From the NCBI RefSeq assembly GCF_021155765.1, contig NC_060118.1, positions 7,998,001 to 8,062,000 on the forward strand: a DNA stretch of 64,000 nt, in the 5' to 3' direction. The notes under the pieces were generated by a model. That model was given only the letters and a program-made list of their open reading frames with translations, was not told where the DNA came from and searched no databases. Positions 11,963 to 24,809 of the stretch are shown here, piece by piece. Position 1 is the stretch's first letter. Every line of letters starts with the position of its first letter. Made by a program: the position numbers and the translations under genes. The DNA comes from Diprion similis (lineage: Eukaryota; Arthropoda; Insecta; Hymenoptera; Diprionidae).

Positions 11963-12834
11963 GGGACCCTTGGCCTCTCGGATTTGGTCCGCGATTTTTT
12001 TTTTACGATTGTTCTCACATTAAAAGACACCAAAAGTTTTTTTTTTTTTTCTTTCATTATAAAGATTTTTTCGACACGGTTTTGAATTTTCTACAATTTT
12101 TCAAGATGATTTTTATCGATTGACAAAATTTAAAAATCTTAAAGAATTCTGAAAAATCGCGCGTCAGGTATAAAAATTTTTTAAACCTAGAGCCGAAGTG
12201 ATGAGATTTTTTTTTCTTACTGTTTTCAAGCTTTTTATGGAAAAAAAAAAAAAACGTCAAAAAATTAGAAACGGGAGTCATTTTACTATAGACGATGGTT
12301 GACGAAACATTTTCATATGTCACGTCGGATTTTTGAGAATATTTCTTATTATCTTAAATTGCGTTTTCTTTTTTTATTAATTGATCGTGATTGAAAAAAC
12401 CTTTATTAGTAGGGAAAAAAAAAAAAATCCTGCGAAACATCTGGAAATATTTTTTTGAATCCGTTTTGCGTATATGAAAATGTTTCAGCAATCATCCGTA
12501 ATACAATGACGCGCGCTTATAATTTTTGTAACGTTTCTTTTTTTTGTGGAAAAAGATTGAAAACAGTAAGAATAAAAAAATCTCCTAACTTCGGCTCTAG
12601 GTTTAAAGATTTTGATACCCGGAGCCCGATTTTTCAGAATTTTTTCGGATTTTTAAACGGGGTCAATCAATAAAATTATTTTCAAAAATTGTAGGAAATG
12701 CAAACCGTGCCGCTGAATCTAAAAAAAACAAAAAATTAGTGCCTTTTAATGTGAGAACAATCATATAAAAATCGCGTCCCAAATCCGAGAGGTCAAGGGT
12801 CAGACGCAGGTCAAAATGGGATGGACTGCCCCAT
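11963..12834. mobile_element. Large palindromic MITE, family F2 (about 870 bp)
   Basis: The left arm (CCTTGGCCTCTCGGATTTGG, TTCTCACATTAAAAG, TAAACCTAGAGCCGAAG) is the reverse complement of the right arm (CTTCGGCTCTAGGTTTAAAG, CTTTTAATGTGAGAACAAT, AAATCCGAGAGGTCAAGGG). A second, inner pair joins the TGTTTCAG/ATATGAAAATG block near 12475 with CATTTTCATATGTC near 12312. The centre is near 12400. The right end has 26 extra bases (GGTCAAAATGGGATGGACTG region) missing on the left. Confidence 0.75.
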
Positions 12835-13499
12835 ATGTAATATGTGGCATTCTACGTCAACTCAGTGAACCAAGAAATTACATTTTTTATTACATTAAGG
12901 ATTTGTCCCGTGTTAGCACGACCCTTGAAAACCTTGAAAAAAGAGTTAAATTTTTATTTTAATCAAACGTGTTTACCTTAAGAATTTTTAAATCCATCTC
13001 AAAAACATCTGAGTAACTTGATTTTTGTGAACAAGGAAAAGACATTCCGTTTTTAAAGTAAAACATTTTCACTCGAGATTAAGAGTTGAAAGACGTTTTG
13101 TTCCATTTTTTAAATAATATTCTTCTATTCTTTGAACTCGTTTCTTTTTTTTTTTGTATTCTAGTATCCGTTCAAAATCTGTTTGTAATATATATACCGC
13201 ATATCCAATTTGATTACTGATTTTTAGGAATCGTTTTTCTAGTCCTGAAATGCATTTCAGATGTTTTTCAAAATTTTATAACAGATTTTGAACAGGTACC
13301 CAAATAGAATAATCGATTGAAAAATTGAAAACATGGTTAAAAGAACAGAGAAAAACGTCTCCGATTCGAGTTTTGCATGTAAATTTTTTACTTCGAAAAT
13401 GTAATCGTTTTTCTTATCTCGGCTCACAAAAATCAGGTTAATTGTTAAGATAGATAAATTGAATATTTATAGGGTAAAAACTTGAGTGATTAAAAAACT

Positions 13500-13617
13500 T
13501 GAAAATTTTTTTTGTTTTTCGGAGAGGTTTCAGGGGAAATAGGATACAGGAAAAATCCTTGATGAAGTTGAAAAATGTCATGGCTAATCGCTTACTGCGT
13601 TGGCATGGAATGCTCCA
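13500..13617 (+). mobile_element. F2-family MITE terminus fragment
   Basis: Ends TTGGCATGGAATGCTCC before ATAAG, with an AAAAATGTCATGGC block upstream. Weak, single-ended. Confidence 0.35.
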
Positions 13618-14327
13618 TAAGTTTATAACGTATGTAAGAATGTGAGATAATCCTTTCGATTTTTATTATATTATCCTGCAGCCTAGAGTGTGCGAGAAAG
13701 TGAAATGAAGGAGAAAAAAGGCGAAGAGATTCGGGGTTGAAATTCCAAAAGCGCCAAATTCCGATTTTTTTGGTGACGAAACTCAAAGTGAAGAAATCAA
13801 ACTTTTACGAAACATCAAAGGTTTCAATGGTTCGATACGCGTTGCTCAAAATTCCGAAAAGACAAAATGCTGGAAGGGCGTAACTCCGACGAGCCAAAGT
13901 TTCGAAAGTGAGAAAATTGAAAAAAATCTGAAACATCGAAATTCGTATTGATCCAAGATTTTCGATCATGTGAATTTTTGATTTGGTAAAATTTCACCAC
14001 TTCGATCTTTCTTTGTTTGGATTCATTTCGATTTTCGTTTTTTTTTACTGATTTTTTTACACCGACTCGTCGATTAAACTACCCCGTCTGAGTATATTTT
14101 AATTTTCCGAATTTTATCCTATCCAAACTTTACTTTTCGTAACTTTGCTCAATCGTAACTTGAATTTTCGAAATCTTGTATTTAGGAAGTTTGATCCGCC
14201 GTCGTCGGGTTTACGACGAATCGAAACTTCGTTGTTTCGTCAAAGTTTCATTTCCTTACTTCAACTTTTACCCGAAAATAATTCGGAATTAGGCGTTTTC
14301 CAAACTTTTCTAATTCGGAACTCTGAT

Positions 14328-14357
14328 CCCGCCGCGCCGCGCCGCGCCGCGCCGCGG
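14328..14357 (+). repeat. (CGCGC)-type minisatellite, five GCCGC units
   Basis: GCCGCGCCGCGCCGCG run; a GC-only island of about 30 bp in AT-rich sequence. Confidence 0.85.
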
Positions 14358-16819
14358 GTGAAGACAGTTACGTGGCTAAAGAAAGAAAGTTTGAGAAAAA
14401 AGAGGGAAGAAGAGGAGAGAAGAAAAAAAAAAAAAAAAATTAACACCCTACCAAAGCCACAAACGCAAAAGATGCGGTGTGTAAAGGTAACACGCCTCCA
14501 ATTGCTGCCAATGAATAATTCAAGGACCCGAAGCTAACGTGAGGATCGTCAAAGTAAGTGGAAGACGTCCGTATCTAGTCGGGCAACAGATGGAGACGCC
14601 CACGAATCGATACGTCCGTCGTCCTGGAATAAAGGGAGGAAGAGAAGAAAAAAGAAAAAAAAAAAAACAAAAAAAAAAAAAACAGACATGCACGAATTAC
14701 ATGCCTATATTTAACGCGATAAATCGAAATATTAGTGCTGCGGAATTCAGATTTTTACATTTAAATAGATGATCTATAGGAAAAATTTTCTACGAAATAT
14801 GTTTTGACAGAAATATTTTTCTACAACTGAATATTTTTAACAGGAACTCGATAGATTCGAATCGAAAATAATCTCGAATGATTTATTTTAAATGAAAATT
14901 CTTCTACAGAATATTTTATTATAGAATCTTTTTTTTTTTTTTTTTTTCTTTCTACAGAATAGTTTTCTAGATAGAATACAAATAATTTCAATTTTGAATC
15001 AGATCAAATTGTATAAAATTTTCAAGAAAATTTATGATAATTTGTGATTTTTACGATTCGATGATTCTAAAAATATTGTGTGAAAAAATTTATTCGGAAT
15101 AATATTCTGTAGTTAAAAAATATTCTGTTGAAAATTTGCTATGTAGAAAGAATTTTTTTTAGAACCGAACCGCATTCTATTTGTAATATAATTTGAGGAT
15201 TGAAATGATTGGTTGGTTGGTTGGTAAAAAAAAAAAAAAAAAAAAAATAAAAAAAAAAGATAAACTTTATCAGGTTTGTTTCTCAAAATATAATCGTATT
15301 ATCAAAAATCCTGCACGTTGAATGATTCGTGTATTATATTGAATTGATTTACGAACAATATTAATAACAACAAGTGAACTGTTATTAATCGAAGAGTTTC
15401 GTTAGAGAAACTACAAACGAATTTGGGAATGTATATTTTAAATGAAAAAACTTGTCTTAACTCAATTCAGTCGTCGATTCTAAACCACTGTCTTTCGATT
15501 CTTCGTTTCGACACTTTTTCAACTGGACTGTGGAGCTGATTTGACGTATTCAACAGGGATTTGTCCGTATTTCAAACACTTTTGTACTTTATAACTTTTT
15601 TTTTGTTTTCAATTTTAATTTCAATTTTATTTATAATTTAAACGCTGTTTTCATTAAATTGAATTGGAAAAAAATGAACGTACGCCTTAGAATGATAATC
15701 ATCTACATATTTCGTTTATTGGAATTCGATAATTTGTATACAGGAATTTTCGTTCGGTTATTAGATTTATACTCAATGAATTCAATATAAAAGGGAGAGA
15801 AAAAAATTTCCGAGATAATCATTCGCCAGAAAGAATTTTAGTGTTTTACGTTTTCAATGTTTTTTTTTTATCTCGAAATTGATAAAAAAAATTCTTACTC
15901 TTTTCGAAACATTTTTTCAAATCTGCAACAACATTTTTTCTAAATTGCTAATTTTCTCCTACTCGTGGTTCAAATTGTGTTTTTTTTTTTTCATTTGAAG
16001 CTGAAAATACTTTGACTGTAGACAAAAAAAAAATTCCTGAGCATTCATTTTTTCAACATGAGATTTATTCAAATTGTTCGTTGACCAGAGCATGAAACTA
16101 TAAATAAAAGTAGTTTTTGCTATGATGCTTTTTTACAATTAGTACAAACAACCGATTTTATATTCAAAAAGTTCATTCAAAGTTTCAGGTTCGAATATTT
16201 CAGACTATTCGGAATATAAGTATTGACTTGTTTTTTTCTTTTGTGTGTAGAGTGAGTAGGTGATTCAATTTATCGCAAAACATACAAAAAAAACAACAAC
16301 AAAAACACGTGTACAAGTATGCCGTGACACTGTATAAAAAATATGGCCATAAAAACGAAGATAAAAAGTTATGTTCCGGTTTTAAAAGCAAGGATAAGAA
16401 GAAAGGACAACGATCTAAATCCTAAAATCGCCAAAGTATTCTTATGTTCAATGGGTACCGAAAGGATTTTTACACAATGCACACAACGGTTCGCCTCAAA
16501 CCCAACACATTGATTTCTCTACCACAACACGTAGCATTCAATGCTTCGCAAAACGTTTTCCAACCGCCGTTCGTTTTTCCACGATTTTTTATCTCACCTA
16601 AGAAAATGACTGCGTCGAAAAGACAAGTAAAAAAAGCAAAATTCCTCGGAGACGGTTTGAAATTCTTTTCAATACGGTGTTTTTGAACTGAAAGAAGACA
16701 AGAGAAAAAAAAAAAAAACAAAAAAAAAAAAAAGAAGAACCGTTTCTACTGCGCATTATTTTTGACTTTCTCTTTTTTTCAATTCCTTGTTATATTAAAC
16801 TATATATATCTACTTTTAG

Positions 16820-17485
16820 TTAACACCGATTTCAAGATTACACAAGTTTCAAAAGATTGCGAAGCTTTTAGGAATTTTTAAAGATTACAAAAAATATTAC
16901 AAGTTTTCAAAAGAGTTCAGAAGATTTCGGAGAGATTTCAGACGGTGTCAAAATATTACAAAAGACTTCAGATTTTTTTGAAATATTTAAAAAATTTCAA
17001 GAATTTCGAAGGATTACAAAAGATTTTATATTGTTTCAAAGACTTCGAAAGATTTCAACAGATTACAAATACTTGCGAACGATTTCACGAGATTTTCATT
17101 TCAAATGATTTCAGGAGATTTCTAAGGATCTCAAAGGATTTCATAAAATTTTAAGAGACTCCAGAAGAGTTCTAAGGATTTTAAAATATTGTAAACGATT
17201 TCGATAGATTACAGAAGATTTTAAATAATTTCAAATGATTTCAGGAGATTTCTAAGGATCTCAAAGGATTTCATAAAATTTTAAGAGACTCCAGAAGATT
17301 TCTAAGGATTTTAAAATATCGTAAACGATTTCGATAGATTTCAGAAGATTTTAAATAATTTCAAACGATTTCAGAGGGTTTTCGTGTATTTCAAGAGATT
17401 TCATCAAATTTTAAAGATTTCAAGAGACTTCACAGTATTTACAGAAATTACACCACATTTCAGGAGTAATTCACCCCTCAGCTAA
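16820..17485 (-). mobile_element. Inverted relative of the 5871-6852 element (family F8)
   Basis: The interior is the reverse complement of the same satellite: GATTTCA(A/G)(G/A)-type units. The end CACATTTCAGGAGTAATTCA followed by CCCCTCAG mirrors the start of the 5871 element (GAGGTTAATCACTCCTGAAATG). The other end near 16820 does not show a matching terminus, so this copy seems truncated. A block from TCAAATGATTTCAGGAGATT recurs at 17101 and 17231, a 130-bp internal duplication. Confidence 0.6.
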
Positions 17486-18807
17486 CATATTCAAGATGTA
17501 ATTATTAGCGGGAGATGAATTTGTTGATAAAAAGTGGAAATAATTATGAATTCCTGATAGATTATACATGGACCAGATAAATGTGAACGGGAATTGTCTT
17601 GGAAAAGGGCAAAGGGTGAAAATTATTCCATTCATTCCGCTTAACATCCGTTTATTATCCGTTTTTTGAATCCGGCGTGCACGGTTTGCCCTAAATAGAA
17701 TTACCACGCTAGCTAGATTACAGCGATGATCTGAAAAGTTTGAATTTGTGGGCGTGCTGATTGTGTTGAAGGTTAAATGTTTTCGCCACGTGCGGTTTCC
17801 GTTTATCGCTACTGCGAAGTAACAGGCGAGGGTTAAACCGCCTTCGCTTGGAATTGTAATTATCGTCAAGGGTGTACATAGCGTATAATAACTCAAGGAG
17901 GATAATTATTGCTCTAGCTGCAACTATATAACCGAGCTGAGCCGAGCCGAGAGTAATCAAGCCAAATTACAAAGTAAAGTATATCGCCGGCTCAACCGCG
18001 CGCATTACTCACTGCCGCTTGCCACTAACTAAGTAACCCTGATCTAGTTTAAAGGCCCAGCAGCTGGGCTCGTCGTCGGGTAGCTAAGTGGTCGAATTCT
18101 GGAAGGGCTGAAGTAGATACCGATTTTTGGAAACGGGAAAATCGAGTTTGGTTAGTTCGGCTTTCGTCTCGAACGATGAAAGTCTGGAGAAATCATTTTA
18201 CACGCAGGTTCGTTTTTGACAATCTGATTTCGGCAGAATATTTAGAAGATTGCGGAAGGGTTTCAAAATATCGAAATCGAGCTCATGTCACTGATTTAGT
18301 TTTTCGAAAGCTGCAGACTTTGGTCAGGAAGGAGAAAATTCTGAAAAAAATGGTATATGAGACTTTTTGTTATTTTTGGCAATCTGAACTGAGTGATTCT
18401 ACATTTAAAAACGATACCCCGAGCTTTCGGATTCCAGTTTTTCCCCCCACCAATAAATCCACCGATTGCACAAAATTTTTAATCCTAACTTTCGCTAACA
18501 ATAAGTCAATTTACCTACCAGTTCCATTTTAGCGATTTTCATATCCCCTAACAAAAACACTCGTAAAACGGACCCTCTCAACTTTCATTTCCGAATCGTC
18601 AGGCAGATGCGTGGATTTCACGGTCGGAATGATTTTTTCACCCCGAAACTTTTCTTCCACCCCTTGAATAGCTCGCCGAGAGACTGATTCTCGGTTGAAT
18701 TCAGGGCGAGATTCAGCGTTGCTGATTGTGAGCGCAAACCTCGTTGTCAATTAGTCGGGCATTCACGATGCATGTGCCGCGTGAATCATTTTGGAGCACA
18801 CTTGCTG

Positions 18808-18847
<40 letters not shown>

Positions 18848-21730
18848 ACATATCATGCATATGCAGATCGATCCGTGCGGCTGTGCACTGCCGGGATATA
18901 TAACAACGTGAATCCATCGACCGTCCGCCTCGTCGCTCGTAATTAGCTCCTATAATTAGAAAGCCAATCGTAGCTCTATGTACCACATGTAGATCCGTGC
19001 GCATATGTGTGTGTGTGTATTATATATAAATATACACACATATATATATGCATGTATATGCATACACACTTCACCGTTCACGCCCGTTCCAGGATTATAC
19101 GGAAAATAATTTGATCGCTCTTCCGTGCCTGCGTTATACCTGCGTCAATTGAATTACTGCCGATAAACCATGACGATTATGTACTCGCTGATCCGTGCCG
19201 AAGGTTGGTTAACGATAAACACCTGTGTTCCAATAATCGAACGGAAAAATCCGAGGAATATTGGCTCGATCGGAGACTGCTGCGTTTTGGGTTTATTTCA
19301 CAAGTTTGCGCTAATTCCGATTGTGTTTATCGTTGAAATTTATTTCTCTGTACAGAGCTTGAGCGGAAAATATTATCGGTGAAAACCAGTTTAAGAGTTT
19401 AATTTTTGACGTTAATAAAATTCAGATAAAGAGATTTTTTTTTTGGGAATTTTTAGTTTGTCTAGCAAATGTCAAATCGATTGACCTCGAGCGTCTTATG
19501 TGCGCAGATCGTAGATTTTTAAAAATATATTTGTTGACTTTGTTTTTTTTTGTCTCGTACAAAGTCTCGATAATCTTTTTTAGATCCTCCGACAATTAAA
19601 AGTTTTGTTGAATAGATGTAATAGTCAGTTGGCAAGTTCTCTCCAAATTCTTATCGAATATTTGCGTTTCGAATGAAGGCCGCAATTGCATAACTATGCC
19701 ATATCCAATCTGCATTCCCAACATCTATTAGCGCGGGTTATCTGAACGAGAATACTAAAATATGCCTTGATTTCGTGATTGCTTTGAGAATATCTCGTAG
19801 CTATTATTCCATACGATGGAGTATCAAGGGTTCCAAGTGTACCAGTTTATTGACCTCATTTCAAGTATTGACCATTTGAGTCTTAACTGTTTGGTCCACT
19901 AGTCTGGAAATTAGCAAGTGTCACTACTAGAGTGTGTACAATTAGTAATGAAGATTTGTAAGTGTCTCAAAATCCTTTAGCAACTGGTTTCATTCATAGT
20001 TTATATAAAATTTCGAGGCGCAAGTTAGTATTTAGGATTCCTGAAAGTATCCAGATTACTGAGTCTTAATCGTGTGATTAGCTGTTCAACTTAGATTATG
20101 TCATTACACGGACTAGCAAGATTCCAGTGTCATAACGTGATGATGTCAATGACTTACTAGTCATATAATACTAATTGTGCTTTGTTAATTGAACGGGATC
20201 AGAGAGGTTTAACCTGCTTTATCGTAACAAGGTTTGCCGGTGCAGGCGTCCCGTATTTACAGGCTCGACCGCGTCATCATTTCCCGTTCTGAATCTCAGA
20301 AGGATCGAAGTTGCACTTGCTCGTCGGTGTGTTCAAGCTCCGGGGACCCGATTTATTTGCGAGAAAAAGTATCCGGCAAGTCTGGTGCTGCCCATCTGGC
20401 GGTGAATGGTTAAAATGCCTCCACCGTCACTCGCAGTCTTACCGTGGCCACTAAACGCCTAGCCGAACAAGCCGAATGCCCCCACTCTGATTGAAGAGAG
20501 AGCAAGAGAGAGAGAGAGCGTGTGTCTGGAATGTCTGTCATCGTCGCTCTCACGATTCAATGGCTTTGGTGCTCTAGTAGGCATTTTTTTTTTTTTTCTG
20601 GAAATTTGATAAAGAACGGTGAGATTTTTTTTTGAAAATTTTTTATCTTCTCACGCTTGGCACTTTTTTGAATTTAGAATCTGAAAGTATAGTATGAATC
20701 GTAAGATTTGTAATAGTTTTGAATAGACTGTTTCAGGTTAGAGCAATAATTTTTTTTCTTGCTGGAACACGGTCTGTAATTTTTTTTTTCTGTTGCCGAA
20801 ATCAGCCTTTCTGAAAGGATTTTTAGGTCCAGTCTGAGACGTGTTGACTCTAACCCATTTTAAGTAAGGTAGAAAAAAGTATAAATTTGTCCCAGTTTTT
20901 TTTGCAGAATTTTACTAAACAATCATGTAGTACGGTTTGACAATTCCACTGGTTTCATTTTGATATGAACAATAAAATGTTAATTTTCATGAAGCTTTGA
21001 AAATCGGATTAACCCGTACTTGTGCAAATAAAAATTATCTTAACTATACTCGTTTGTCGATGTAATTTCTTCAGCGCCAAAAGGAGAAAAAAAAAAAAAA
21101 AGAAAAATCTGTGAAGAAAGAAACTTTACTGCGAATAAATTAGTGAAATATGTTTTGAAAATAATTCACAAAATTTTTCACTCAAAATTACTTTATATTC
21201 ATGAACTTATGCATAGAAATAGTTGTTAATAATACTAATGATAATAATAAGAATAATAATCATTGTTCTTACTTACAGAATGAACGCAGGTGTGCAGAAT
21301 TCCACGCAGAACGAGATATTGGCGAATTTCGGTGAGTGTAAAAGATTTGTTCCATTTTGTGCTTTGCAGGAAATCTGAAAAATCAAACGAATGATTTTTA
21401 TTCATTAACATTGAGTTTTGATACTTTCCGTTGATCTCTAATTTTAGTGGTAATTTTCGATGCAAATACTAAAGCGTTCCAAGAAATTTTTGCAACGCTA
21501 TAATCACGTAATTTGAAGTGATTCCGAATGATTTCCGCTATCTCGATTCTTAACTTGTTATTTCGATCAATATTTCAACCATCCAAGGTTCCATCAAATT
21601 TTGATAATTGTCGAATTCATGACTTTCTTGAGGAAACGGCTTCTCGTTTTATACCAATTTTGGATACTCTTTAAATATTGAAAAAGGATTCTATCGTATG
21701 CGCGATAAATGAGTGATTTTTCAAATAGTT
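17486..21730. other. More complex non-coding DNA, possible regulatory region
   Basis: Less repetitive and locally GC-richer than its surroundings, especially 17920-18110 and 20190-20560. The frames at 17471-17896 and 18176-18532 have no recognisable domain or plausible splice structure. No tRNA fold found. Compatible with a regulatory or UTR/intron region of a gene outside the window; that is inference. Confidence 0.4.
18812..18845 (+). repeat. (CT)n microsatellite, about 34 bp
   Basis: Pure TC repeat within a GC-richer segment. Confidence 0.95.
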
Positions 21731-22323
21731 CAGTCAAAAAAGGTCTGAATTAAAAATATTTGGAATATGACTATATTTTTGTGTATCGGAATTTTCGACC
21801 CTCAAGAACTCAAATCTGAAGTCGTTCTTGAACAGCATAGCCGGCGTTTCGAGAAAATAGTAAAATTCAACGTTTTTTGCGTTTTTCTCAAAAACTGCTA
21901 TCGATAGATGAAAAATGACTTGACCATCGTATTGAGTGAAAAATTCTACATCGAATCATGTCCTCATATGACGAAAACGGAGTCGGATTAGTAAATTAAG
22001 AAAAAAGAAATTATTTCATAAAAGTAAAATATAAGTAAAATTTCTTTTTTCTTAATTTATTAATCCGACTCCGTTTCCGACATATGAGAACGCAATTCGA
22101 TGTAGAATTTTCCGCTCTAAACGATGGTCGCAAGTCATTTTTCATCTATCGATAACAGTTTTTGAGTAATGCGCAAAAAACGTTAAATTTTCCTGATTTC
22201 TCAAAACGTCGGCTGTGCAACTGAAAAATGACTTAAGATGCGAGTTCTTGAGGTTCGAAAATCCCCGATACACCAAAATGCAGCCATGTCCAGAATATTT
22301 TTAATTCAGGCCTATTTTGACTA
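21731..22323. mobile_element. Palindromic foldback MITE, family F1, copy 2 (near-perfect hairpin)
   Basis: Arms 21731-22012 and 22038-22323 are reverse complements over most of their length, with a centre of about 25 bases around 22013-22037. The innermost stem is AATTAAGAAAAAAGAAATT against its complement; the termini are CAGTCAAAAAAGGTCTGAAT and, on the other strand, AGTCAAAATAGGCCTGAAT. Same family as 1516-2080. It has no ORF of interest. If transcribed it would fold into a long hairpin RNA. Confidence 0.8.
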
Positions 22324-22474
22324 GATTAAAATTCCCCCCACGAAAAATGGCGGAATTTTTTTTCGACTCTGCGGAGCGAAAGGACGGGATAAACTTGCAT
22401 TCACCGGTGTTTTACGGGTACGAATAGGATTCTTACGACACGCCTCTTCCTTCGAGGTTAAGGTGAGTTGTGTA

Positions 22475-23010
22475 CTTTAAGTGAGATTTGTACCAACTGT
22501 CTAAAGAAATCCCTATATTCTTAGGGAATTATTTTTCTTGAAAACGCTGCCCTGTTCAGTAATGCCGCCATTTATAGTTGTAATGCGAGTTATTTAAAGT
22601 CCCGCTCATTTTTTCCCCACGCAGATTCAACATCGCAGCAATTAATCACTACCAATCTAGGGTATTTTGGTGCTGCTGGTACACTTCTTACTTAAGTCCA
22701 GCCCAGCGCGAGAGAGAAATTTTTCTGTAGAAAGAAGCCTTTAAAAGGTCAAAGCCTTTAAGTGAGATTTGTACCAACTGTCTAAAGAAATCCCTATATT
22801 CTTAGGGAATTATTTTTCTTGAAAACGCTGCCCTGTTCAGTAATGCCACCATTTATAGTTGTAATGCGAGTTATTTAAACTCCCGCTCATTTTTTCCCCA
22901 TTCATTGTCAGATTCAATGTCGCATTAATTAATTACCACCGATCTAGGGTATTTCGGCGCCGTTGGTAAGGATCTTACTTAAGTCCAGCCCAGCGCGAGA
23001 GAGAAACCTA
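22475..23010 (+). repeat. Direct duplication, two copies spaced 281 bp, non-coding
   Basis: Copy 1 spans 22475-22713 and copy 2 22756-23005. Each runs CTTTAAGTGAGATTTGTACC ... TCCCTATATTCTTAGGGA ... GCTGCCCTGTTCAGTAATG ... ATAGTTGTAATGCGAG, then TCTAGGGTATTT and TTACTTAAGTCCAGCCCAGC. The first 135 bp differ at about two positions; the middle 60 bp differ more; the last 30 bp are identical again. All frames have stops. TCCCTA/TAGGGA can form a small stem. The sequence is not low-complexity. Function is unknown: duplicated regulatory element, ncRNA pair or old UTR exons are all possible. Confidence 0.7.
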
Positions 23011-24521
23011 ACCTTTTTTGGAGAAACAAGGTGCACTCCCAAGCACACCATGTATACTCACACCACGGTTCGAAGTGTGCCAGATCCCTGGCGACCGGTG
23101 AACCGAGTGAAACCTGCATCAACCATGAATTACACACGGTCGAGGGCGCCGCTGTGAAAAGAGGCTTTGCGCCTACAAGCCCGTGGCTATGTATGTACAA
23201 AATATAATACATAGACCGTTCTATGTAAAATGTAGACTCGGACAGAGACCCACTGCATTATTTTCCTCCGGCGAGGCTGCGGTAAACCTTTAACCTCAAA
23301 ACGAGAAAACACAATCGTATATTACAGTATAGCTCTGCAGGACGAACCTTTTTCTTGCTTACAGTGGGGAAAAAACAAAAAAATTTAGAAGTCCTGATGC
23401 GGGTAATATGTTTGTTAAATTTTTTTTTTTCTTTCTCTCGGATTTTTTTTCTTTCATAACAACCCTTGTAGTTCAGCTTTGAAAGCGGTTCATATTTGCC
23501 GGGTATGCATGAGTAGAGTTAACTCAGGCCACAAAAGCAGCCTCTGAGCTTTGCCCGATTTTCCTCGACACTCGAAAAACCTTTGAATAATTTTCGGCAG
23601 AAAAAAATTAACGATGGAGTCTCGGACTTGGTTTCGTAGGAAACCTTACGAGATTGGTATAAATCATAATACATACCTCCAATTAAGGATAAATTTCTCC
23701 TGCCTAACTCTCGAGGAGACTATATATAATACCGCGTTAAAAGTCAATTGTTATTTATTCGAATCGTTTCCAAATGCTGAAAACACATCATTAATTTATT
23801 CAAAAGACTATTATCTAGAATATCACTTCAATGCTTTTTTTTCGATCAATTGTTATTCTTATTTATTTCTATTTTTGAAGCAATATTGATTTTGAAGGCA
23901 TTACAAAGACACGCCGCTTCGTTGAATTCGTGAAAAATACTTACTTTTTTTTGTGTTTTTTTTAATCTATTTTTAAGAACAATCGTCGTAGCTTTCGGAT
24001 ACAATAATTTGCGATCTTATAATAAATCGACGTGCGACCACCTCGTGAAAAAATCAACAAAAAGTATTTTTTCATGCAAATATATCATGTATTTTTTCCA
24101 CTTTACTTCGCCTAACTAAGAAGCTGAACAAATGTCGAGAAAAAAAAAGAACAACTAAAAATTTATCGCCGTGATGTATGTAAATTGAAGAATTTTGAGA
24201 ATTGTGAATTTAGCACAATTGCCACCGAAAAGAGTCGAAACTTTTGAGGTTACGCACATCGCGGTAAACTGTCGTCTAAATTTATGACGGTTGGTCGTCC
24301 TGGGAAACATGCCATCCTTTTGAATACTAGCGCATACGCATTAAATTTAATCGTAAGCCGCAGACGACGGAACGTGCAGTTGTTAGGAATTCACTCTGTA
24401 CACATGTAATTTCAACTGTTCTTTAAAATTGGCTTGCTTCGTAGGAAACTCATCGGTATGTTACATTGAAAGCGTTCTTTATCGGTCTTTTCTATTTCTT
24501 GAGGCTTGAATCCCTAGGATG
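23011..24521. other. Non-coding DNA after the duplicated block
   Basis: Includes a GC-richer piece at 23030-23300. The frames there overlap on opposite strands and show no domain. No gene recognised. Confidence 0.45.
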
Positions 24522-24613
24522 TAGGTTAAGTTAGGTTAAGTTAGGTTACATTAAGTTAGGTTACGTTAAGTTAGGTTACGTTAAGTTAGGTTACATTAAG
24601 TTAGGTTAGGTTA
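24522..24613 (+). repeat. Interstitial telomere-like minisatellite (TTAGGTTACGTTAAG)n
   Basis: About six units built from TTAGG and TTACG/TTACA/TTAAG pentamers, for example TTAAGTTAGGTTACGTTAAG. Consistent with derivation from the insect TTAGG repeat but expanded as a longer unit. Confidence 0.8.
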
Positions 24614-24787
24614 ATAAATCTGATAACTTTCTTCAAGTAAGCAGCTAGGTTAGATCTCATGTACATGTAAAATGTACACGTTGTGCATGCGCACAGCCCA
24701 ATATGTAAACTAAAATAGACGTAAATTCACGGGTAAATTATTCAACTATGGTTATAAAGAGTAGGTAGGCTCTCGTAAGAAGAGATT

Positions 24788-24809
24788 CCCCCCCCCCCCC
24801 CCCCCCCCC
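24788..24809 (+). repeat. Poly-C run, 22 bases
   Basis: Uninterrupted C homopolymer, one of three C/G runs of 20 or more bases in the window. Confidence 0.95.

Larger units (their letters stand above)
12840..16815. other. Non-coding DNA with homopolymers
   Basis: Holds the F2 fragment at 13500-13617 and the GCCGC minisatellite. The 130-residue frame at 14145-14537 crosses that minisatellite and a poly-A, and reads as low-complexity. Nothing else supported. Confidence 0.5.

Noticed and set aside
18040..18110. Possible tRNA (GGTCGAATTC near 18090)
   Set aside because: No acceptor stem, D arm or anticodon arm could be paired around it.
17471..18532. Frames of 141 and 118 codons as a split gene
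   Set aside because: They lie on opposite strands, have no recognisable domain, and no consistent donor/acceptor pairing joins them to other frames.
24522..24613. Chromosome end or CRISPR array
   Set aside because: Unique sequence lies on both sides, and units are contiguous and degenerate without spacers; it is an interstitial minisatellite.
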